Part shown: positions 57,701 to 64,000 of the stretch, piece by piece
Numbering within the stretch: the first letter of the stretch is position 1
Layout: each line of letters starts with the position of its first letter
Source of the DNA: Cherax quadricarinatus
Taxonomy: Eukaryota > Arthropoda > Malacostraca > Decapoda > Parastacidae
Direction: 5' to 3'
NCBI RefSeq assembly: GCF_038502225.1
Contig: NC_091312.1
Location: 29,540,910 to 29,604,909 of the forward strand
DNA: 64,000 nt
Translations under genes and position numbers: made by a program
Notes under the pieces: generated by a model
Told to the model about the DNA's origin: nothing
Seen by the model: the letters and a program-made list of their open reading frames with translations, nothing else
The model's database searches: none

Positions 57701-58035
57701 ATTTTTGTGAGGGGTTGGGGAGCGTCAGGGGTTGGTTGAGCAGGGTGTTGCATAAGATAAGTGGTCAATACTTCTCTGTTCTGCGGGCATTGAGTCTTGA
57801 TGTGGGGGGTATGGATGAAAGTATTATTAGGGCTGTGGGGTACATTATGGTAGATTATGTCTACATTATGTGGGGAATGAGGGGGAAAGGGGTAAGTGAG
57901 GTGAAGAGGAGGGTATTGGCTGTTACGTTTTATAAAACGTTGTGCCGTAATAGAGAACTTTATGGGAGGAGGTGGGAGCGGGATTTCTCTGAAGGATATA
58001 GAGACCTTACATTAGAGGTTTTATTAAATTTGTAA
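54706..58035 (+). pseudogene. LINE E ORF2: AP endonuclease / reverse transcriptase, frameshifted only at G-runs
   Basis: ATG 54706 (MTVNVNGL). The endonuclease has VDVVFLQEHNF, GGVGLLI, GGDWNCVIRRADVEPRG, TFVRRGYAARLDRLY and SDHRAVV. The RT has GKAPGIDGLPVEFYQQHW, AVVVLVPKGK, YRTISMLCADYKLFAKILGNR, GLPGRS, GAYDRVEREAL, RGLRQGCPMSQLLF and an intact GYVDDTTVL. The C-terminal Cys region leads to CRNRELYGRRW and a stop at 58035. Frame changes occur near 54945, 56445, 56735, 57335 and 57650, each at or beside a run of seven or more G. No nonsense substitution noticed within ORF2. Confidence 0.88.
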
Positions 58036-58610
58036 ATTAGGTGGGTGGGGCAGGGTAGGGATGGTACAATGTGTTATGTTGATGGGCTGTCAGGGGTGGA
58101 AACGGGGTCGCCTCCTGGTATGTAGCGGGTGAATGTGTATGAACTTGGGCGTATGATGTGTATTCATGGTTTGTGACGAGTATACTCAATATATGTGTTT
58201 GATTTTGCAGTGGGACATTGTTCTATGTATGTTATTCATATGCATGTTTTAGATGCTTGTAGAGGTGTCAGTGTGTTGGATCCTTGTTTATTAATATATT
58301 CTGTGTTTGATGAACATATTGTTTTTACCTTATTCTCAATACATTACGTTAATTGTATTTAACGTATAAGGTGTCCTACTTTATAATTTACAAAGTGACA
58401 ATATATGCATATTATGGTGTGTTTTGTTAATCATATAACAATGCAATTGGAATTAGTCGTTTATTGGTTATCATAGGTGTAGGGGTTTTCATGTATGGGT
58501 GAGGAGGGATATTTGTGTTATCTTAAGTTCATGTTTGTGTGGTTGTTAATGATTTATTCTGTGTAAGACCTGTTTTTGTCTTTATCTATCTCTTGTATTG
58601 TATTGTTCTA

Positions 58611-58616
58611 AATAAA
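58611..58616 (+). promoter_or_regulatory. LINE E polyadenylation signal AATAAA
   Basis: AATAAA in TTCTAAATAAAATAT directly before the A-tail. The same motif, reversed, ends LINEs A, B, F and H and is the family's 3' signature. Confidence 0.8.
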
Positions 58617-58633
58617 ATATAAAAAAAAAAAAA

Positions 58634-59168
58634 ACAGGCGACACGTCTTACGTTGTCCCGCATAGGTCACATACACCTGTGTCCTAAAATCCTCCAGGAC
58701 TACATACGAGGGAATAGGTCTTCTCAAAGTCATCTTTATGGTGTAAGAACTTGCAGGCAACCCCGCGTAGATTCCATCCGTCCATTGACCCAAAGTCACA
58801 GCATGCACCTCACCATATCGTTGAAAAGTCTCTCTGATGTCCACATCCGCTTCAAAAGGAACATTTCGAATCCTCAACCAGGTGTAGTATTTGGAGGCAT
58901 CCCGCAGGCGTACCTCCAGTCCAGATGATACGGTGATGCACTTCTCCTGGTACTGAGTCACCGTCCTTTCATGAGCCTCCACCGTGCAGAACTTTATGAA
59001 GATCCTTGAAGAACCATTAAGCGCAATTCCATATAGTTCATCGTTGTCAATGCAGAATGTGTCCCGTATGATCGTCGGCAATAAAACAGAGGCATTCGTC
59101 GGATAAATTGTTCCTTTAACTAAGTCAACACACACACTGTTACTCCTCCTGCGGTAACTGGCCGCCAT
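58634..59168 (-). pseudogene. LINE F ORF1, N-terminal part (before LINE E insertion)
   Basis: ATG 59168 (AAGATGGCGG context; the upstream in-frame ATG at 59225 lies in 5' UTR). MAASYRRRSNSVCVDLVKGTI, LLPTIIRDTFCID, LYGIALNG, RRM-like IRNVPFEADVDIRETF-RYGEVH, PSYVVLEDFRTQVYVTYAGQRKTCRL. It breaks off inside the knuckle at LINE E's poly(A). Completed by 52683-53376. Confidence 0.85.
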
Positions 59169-59265
59169 CTTGGAGAAAATAGGAAGTTGCGCAAAAGTGA
59201 AGACACAATCTCTTGCGCAGCACAACCATTCGGCCCGAGAGCGAAATGGTCAGTATGTATCCAAT

Positions 59266-59886
59266 AGTCAGCAACTTACTAACCTCCAAGTTAGTAGGTC
59301 CAAGTTATGAGTCTTAACTCAACAAAAATTATCGAGAGAATTGCTGACATTATTGAGTTACTGAGAAATCTCTTCACCTCAAAAGGTATAACTTCCATTT
59401 ATATTTGTAAATTATAACTGTTCAATCACAATAGGGAACCTGCGAGCATTTTTGCAACTTTCAGATGTATTTTAAGTGTGTTTTTCATTCCTATACGAAA
59501 CATATTTTTATAGGTATTGTAAAAAAATCACGAAAACTTGAAAAATAAATGTCTAATTTTAAAGTTAATTCATATAAGACTTTCATATCATTAAAATTGT
59601 TCACGAAAACCAAAGTGCAACGAGCATTCAATTACATATAAAATTAATTAGTAAATGAGCCGTTAAAGTGTCATTACTCGTAATGATAAACGAAAGTGTC
59701 AATCATCATGACAGTTGACAAGCCGGATAATTTATATAAATTAAACGGAACAGACTCATGAGTGTTGTTAAGTATAGAACGAATTTGTAAAAAAAATCCA
59801 CAACAAGAGAATGCAGTTACTAAATTTTAAGAGGAATTGCTTAATTTAAAAAAACTTTCGTTTTTCTTTTTAAATTAAGTAATTAA
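59266..59886. other. AT-rich spacer with hairpin next to minisatellite
   Basis: No gene seen. A 13-bp perfect inverted repeat (59840-59852 CTTAATTTAAAAA, 59867-59879) with a 14-base loop ends seven bases before the minisatellite. Confidence 0.65.
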
Positions 59887-62062
59887 GCCATCAGTGCCAG
59901 GGTGGGCCGACCTGCCATCAACGCCAGGGTAGGTCGACCTGCCATCAATGCCAGGGTGGGCCGACCTGCCATCAACGCCAGGGTGGGCCGACCTGCTATC
60001 AATGCCAGGGTGGGCCGACCTGCCATCAATGCCAGGGTGGGCCGACCTACCATCAATGCCAGGGTGGGCCGACCTGCCATCAATGCCAGGGTGGGCCGAC
60101 CTGCCATCAACGCCAGGGTGGGCCGACCTGCCATCAATGCCAGGGTGGGCCGACCTCCCATCAATGCCAGGGTGGGCCGACCTGCCATCAACGCCAGGGT
60201 AGGACGACCTGCCATCAATGCCAGGGTAGGTCGACCTGCCATCAATGCCAGGGTGGGCCGACCTGCCATCAATGCCAGGGTGGGACGACCTGCCATCAAC
60301 GCCAGGGTAGGTCGACCTGCCATCAACGCCAGGGTGGGCCGACCTGCCATCAACGCCAGGGTAGGTCGACCTGCCATCAATGCCAGGGTGGGCCGACCTG
60401 CCATCAATGCCAGGGTGGGCCGACCTGCCATCAACGCCAGGGTAGGTCGACCTGCCATCAACGCCAGGGTAGGTCGACCTGCCATCAATGCCAGGGTGGG
60501 CCGACCTGCCATCAATGCCAGGGTGGGACGACCTGCCATCAACGCCAGGGTAGGTCGACCTGCCATCAACGCCAGGGTAGGACGACCTGCCATCAACGCC
60601 AGGGTAGGTCGACCTGCCATCAATGCCAGGGTGGGCCGACCTGCCATCAATGCCAGGGTGGGCCGACCTGCCATCAACGCCAGGGTAGGTCGACCTGCCA
60701 TCAACGCCAGGGTGGGCCGACCTGCCATCAACGCCAGGGTGGGCCGACCTGCCATCAATGCCAGGGTGGGCCGACCTGCCATCAATGCCAGGGTGGGCCG
60801 ACCTGCCATCAACGCCAGGGTAGGTCGACCTGCCATCAACGCCAGGGTGGGCCGACCTGCCATCAACGCCAGGGTGGGCCGACCTACCATCAACGCCAGG
60901 GTAGGTCGACCTGCCATCAACACCAGGGTAGGTCGACCTGCCATCAATGCCAGGGTGGGCCGACCTGCCATCAATGCTAGGGTGGGCCGACCTGGCATCA
61001 ACGCCAGGGTAGGTCGACCTGCCATCAACGCCAGGGTGGGCCGACCTGCCATCAACGCCAGGGTAGGTCGACCTGCAATCAATGCCAGGGTGGGCCGACC
61101 TGCCATCAATGCCAGGGTGGGCCGACCTGCCCTCAACGCCAGGGTAGGTCGACCTGCCATCAACGCCAGGGTAGGTCGACCTGCCATCAAAGCCAGGGTC
61201 GGCCGACCTGCCATCAATGCCAGGGTGGGCCGACCTGCCATCAACGCCAGGGTAGGTCGACCTGCCATCAACGCCAGGGTGGACCGACCTGCCATCAACG
61301 CCAGGGTGGGCCGACATGCCATCAACGCCAGGGTAGGTCGACCTGCCATCAACGCCAGGGTAGGTCGACCTGCCATCAATGCCAGGGTGGGCCGACCTGC
61401 CATCATTGCCAGGGTGGGCCGACCTGCCATCAACGCCAGGGTTGGTCGACCTGCCATCAACGCCAGGGTGGGCCGACCTGCCATCAACGCCAGGGTAGGT
61501 CGACCTGCCATCAACGCCAGGGTGGGTCGACCTGCCATCAACGCCAGGGTGGGTCGACCTGCCATCAATGCCAGGGTGGGCCGACCTGCCATCAATGTCA
61601 GGGTGGGCCGACCTGCCATCAATGCCAGGGTGGGCCGACCTGCCATCAATGCCAGGGTGGGCCGACCTGCCATCAATGCCAGAGTGGGCCGACCTGCCAT
61701 CAACGCCAGGGTGGGCCGACCTGCCATCAATGCCAGGGTGGTCCGACCTGCCATCAATGCCAGGGTGGGCCGACCTGCCATCAATGCCAGGGTGGGCCGA
61801 CCTGCCATCAATGCCAGGGTGGGCCGACCTGCCATCAATGCCAGGGTGGGCCGACCTGCCATCAATGCCAGGGTGGGCCGACCTGCCATCAATGCCAGGG
61901 TGGGCCGACCTGCCATCAATGCCAGGGTGGGCCGTCCTGCCATCAATGCCAGGGTGGGCCGACCTGCCATCAATGCCAGGGTGGGCCGACCTGCCATCAA
62001 TGCCAGGGTGGGCCGACCTGCCATCAATGCCAGGGTGGACCGACCTGCCATCAGTACCAGGG
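59887..62062. repeat. 27-bp minisatellite, about 80 units
   Basis: Unit of type CCAGGGTGGGCCGACC+TGCCATCAATG, 27 bp. Two main unit types occur: one with GTGGGCC next to AATG, one with GTAGGTC next to AACG, the differences usually travelling together. The right ~480 bp are nearly all the first type; the left and middle are mixed. Because 27 is divisible by 3 and the unit lacks stops in several frames, ORFs of more than 700 codons exist on both strands (for example repeats of GIDGRSAHP). I regard them as by-products. The array starts and ends with CCATCAGTRCCAGGG, suggesting both ends come from one original sequence. Confidence 0.95.
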
Positions 62063-62135
62063 CTCAAATCCAGCTGCAGCCAATGGGTTAGTTATTTACC
62101 AGTTTCTCAAAGGCACATATCAATAAGACACTTGG

Positions 62136-62270
<135 letters not shown>

Positions 62271-63427
62271 ACTCACCTAATTGTACTCACCCAATTGTGG
62301 TTGCAGGGGTCGAGACTCAGCTCCTGGCCCCGCCTCTTCACTGATCGCTACTGGATCCTCTCTCTCTCTCTGCTTCCTGAGCTTTGTCATACCTCTTCTT
62401 AAAACTATGTATGGTTCCTGCCTCCACTACTTCACTTGCTAGGCTATTCCACTTGCTGACAACTCTATGACTGAAGAAATACTTCCTAACGTCCCTGTGA
62501 CTCGTCTGAGTCTTCAGCTTCCAGTTGTGACCCCTTGTCCCTGTGTCCCCTCTCTGGAACATCCTATCTCTGTCCACCTTGTCTATTCCCCGCAGTATCT
62601 TGTATGTCGTTATCATGTCTCCCCTGACCCTTCTGTCCTCCAGTGTCGCCAGTCCGATTTCCCTTAACCTTTCCTCGTACGAGATTCCCTTGAGCTCTGG
62701 GACTAGCCTTGTTGCAAACCTTTGTACTTTCTCTAACTTCTTGACGTGCTTGACCAGGTGTGGGTTCCAGACTGGTGCTGCATACTCCAGTATGGGCCTA
62801 ACATACACAGTGTACAGTGTCTTGAACGATTCCTTATTAAGGTATCGAAACGCTATTCTCAGGTTTGCCAGGCGCCCGTATGCTGCAGCGGTTATTTGGT
62901 TGATGTGTGCCTCCGGTGATGTGCTCGGTGTTATGGTCACCCCAAGGTCTTTCTCCCTGAGTGAGGTCTGTAGTCTTTGTCCACCTAGCCTATACTCTGT
63001 CTGCGGTCTTCTTTGCCCCTCCCCAATCTTCATGACTTTGCATTTGGCTGGATTGAATTCGAGAAGCCAGTTGCTGGACCACATGTCCAGCCTATCCAGG
63101 TCTCTTTGCAGTCCTGCCTCATCCTCGTCCGATTTAATTCTTCTCATCAACTTCACGTCATCTGCGAACAGGGACACTTCAGAGTCTATTCCTTCCATCA
63201 TGTCGTTCACATATATCAAAAATAGCACTGGTCCTAGAACTGACCCCTGTGGGACCCCGCTCGTAACAGGCGCCCACTGTGATACCTCTTCACGTACCAT
63301 GACTCGTTGCTGCCTCCCTGTCAGGTATTCCCTTATCCATTGCAGTGCCCTCCCTTTTACGTGCGCCTGATCCTCCAGCTTCTGCACTAATCTCTTGTGG
63401 GGAACTGTGTCAAAGGCCTTCCTGCAG
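62271..63427 (-). mobile_element. LINE L4, 5'-truncated CR1-like copy between two (GT)n tracts
   Basis: The 3' end (62271, ACTCACCTAATTGTACTCACCC, the reverse of two GTGAGTACA units) abuts (GT)n. The truncated 5' end at 63427, inside the RT (KAFDTVPHKRL), abuts a second (GT)n. The reading frame is intact throughout, so it is recent. Confidence 0.9.
62338..63427 (-). CDS. LINE L4 reverse transcriptase, C-terminal part, open
   Basis: An uninterrupted frame from the truncation point to the stop at 62338, about 360 codons; there is no start ATG, so the protein is only a fragment of ORF2. [56 protein letters not shown] (catalytic DD), WLLEFNPAKCKVMKIG, YAAPVWNPHLVKHVKKLEKVQ, KYFFSHRVVSKWNSL. It is the best-preserved RT of this family here. 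Confidence 0.85.
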
Positions 63428-63698
<271 letters not shown>

Positions 63699-64000
63699 AC
63701 TCACCTAATTGTGGTTGCAGGGGTCGAGACTCAGGTCCTGGCCCCTGCCTCTTTGCTGGTCGCTACTAGGTCCTCTCTCTGCTTCCTGAGCTTTATCATA
63801 CCTCGTCTTAAAGCTATGTATGGTTCCCGCCTCCACTACATCACTTGCTAGGCTATTTCACTTCCTGACGACTCTGTGACTTAAGAAATACTTCCTAACA
63901 TCCCTGTGACTCGCCTGAGTCTTCAGCTTCCAATTTTGACACCTTGTTCCTGTGTCCCCTCTCTGGAACATCCTGTTTCTGTCCACCTTGTCTATTATAC
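63699..64000 (-). mobile_element. LINE L5, CR1-like 3' end (runs off window)
   Basis: Begins ACTCACCTAATTGTGGTTGCAGG and matches L4 62286-62575 with moderate divergence: 3' UTR, then antisense coding for the RT C-terminus. It continues beyond 64000. Confidence 0.88.

Larger units (their letters stand above)
53377..58633 (+). mobile_element. LINE E, L1/Tx1-type, full length, inserted in LINE F ORF1
   Basis: The plus-strand element starts at about 53377 with GCTGCCTGACTGCGG (matching the 5' start of LINE B) and ends at a 14-A tail (58620-58633). Flanks ACAGGCAACA (53367-53376) and ACAGGCGACA (58634-58643) are a 10-bp target-site duplication with one mismatch. Bringing the flanks together restores a CCHC knuckle of LINE F ORF1. 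ORF1 has one stop, and ORF2 only homopolymer frameshifts. Its length of 5.26 kb makes it the compact reference copy. Confidence 0.92.
47578..59255 (-). mobile_element. LINE F, L1/Tx1-type, hosting a SINE and LINE E
   Basis: TGTATCCAAT at 47568-47577 and 59256-59265 brackets the element. The 3' UTR (47578-49166) has two family-type 3' ends, at about 47580 and 47985. ORF2 (49167-52680) contains a 276-bp tandem duplication and a tRNA-derived SINE. ORF1 is split in its CCHC knuckle by LINE E (53377-58633). The 5' UTR lies 59169-59255. Apart from E it would be about 6.4 kb. Confidence 0.85.

Noticed and set aside
59887..62062. CRISPR-like array
   Set aside because: Units are contiguous 27-mers with no unique spacers, and the context is a eukaryotic repeat region.
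59875..62091. Open frames of about 720-730 codons on both strands as a giant repetitive protein gene
   Set aside because: They follow from a stop-free 27-bp unit (multiple of 3). The minus GIDGRSAHP frame has no ATG at its start (TTG), three frames are open at once, and there is no flanking gene structure.
62543..63370. 275-codon plus-strand ORF
   Set aside because: Antisense of the intact LINE L4 RT frame; similar antisense ORFs appear opposite L1 and L2.

Overview
This is animal genomic DNA made almost entirely of interspersed and tandem repeats. I see no host protein gene with exon-intron structure, no rRNA and no free-standing tRNA gene. The mix of LINEs, Penelope-like elements (PLEs), a TA-flanked MITE, a tRNA-derived SINE, very long (TA)n, (CA)n and CT tracts and a 27-bp minisatellite suggests a large arthropod genome. 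My best guess is a decapod crustacean such as a crayfish, shrimp or lobster, from general resemblance only.

Layout. 1-1.2 kb: C-terminal part of a retroelement ORF with a restriction-like endonuclease. 1.4-2.0 kb: a 388-bp MITE inside a (TA)n tract. 2.3-9.7 kb: LINE A (minus), whose 3' UTR holds a (TA)n tract with a palindromic GIY-YIG PLE. 9.9-15.9 kb: LINE B (minus), full length with a 14-bp target-site duplication (TSD). 16.25-27.46 kb: LINE C (minus), split by LINE L1 (plus). 27.7-34.3 kb: LINE L2 and the truncated copy L3 (plus), each bounded by (CA)n. 34.4-35.8 kb: PLE K. 35.8-46.6 kb: LINE H (minus), containing a CR1-like LINE that itself contains PLE P2, and LINE J that itself contains PLE P3. 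47.6-59.3 kb: LINE F (minus), containing a SINE and the full-length LINE E (plus). 59.9-62.06 kb: 27-bp minisatellite of about 80 units. 62.1-64 kb: LINE copies L4 and L5 (minus) joined by (GT)n.

Families. A, B, C, E, F and H are one two-ORF family of L1/Tx1 type. ORF1 has an RRM-like region and a CCHC knuckle. ORF2 has an AP endonuclease, a reverse transcriptase (RT) with a YVDD box and a C-terminal CCHC. The 3' end is TTTAAATAAAATA plus poly(A). L1-L5 are a CR1-like family whose intact ends all abut (CA)n. A second CR1-like family (at 25.06, 34.72 and 35.95-39.0 kb) ends in TTCTTATG repeats.

The most interesting signals are: (1) the (CA)n-bounded LINE family, with two same-orientation tandems suggesting repeated insertion into its own microsatellite tails; (2) hammerhead-ribozyme-like cores in the inverted arms of three different PLEs, with a coordinated C3-G8 to U3-A8 change in two of them and self-complementary stem III sequences in all three; (3) TSD-bounded palindromic PLE units, one a perfect 414-bp palindrome; (4) frameshifts in the best-preserved LINE copies that fall in homopolymers, suggesting read errors rather than decay.
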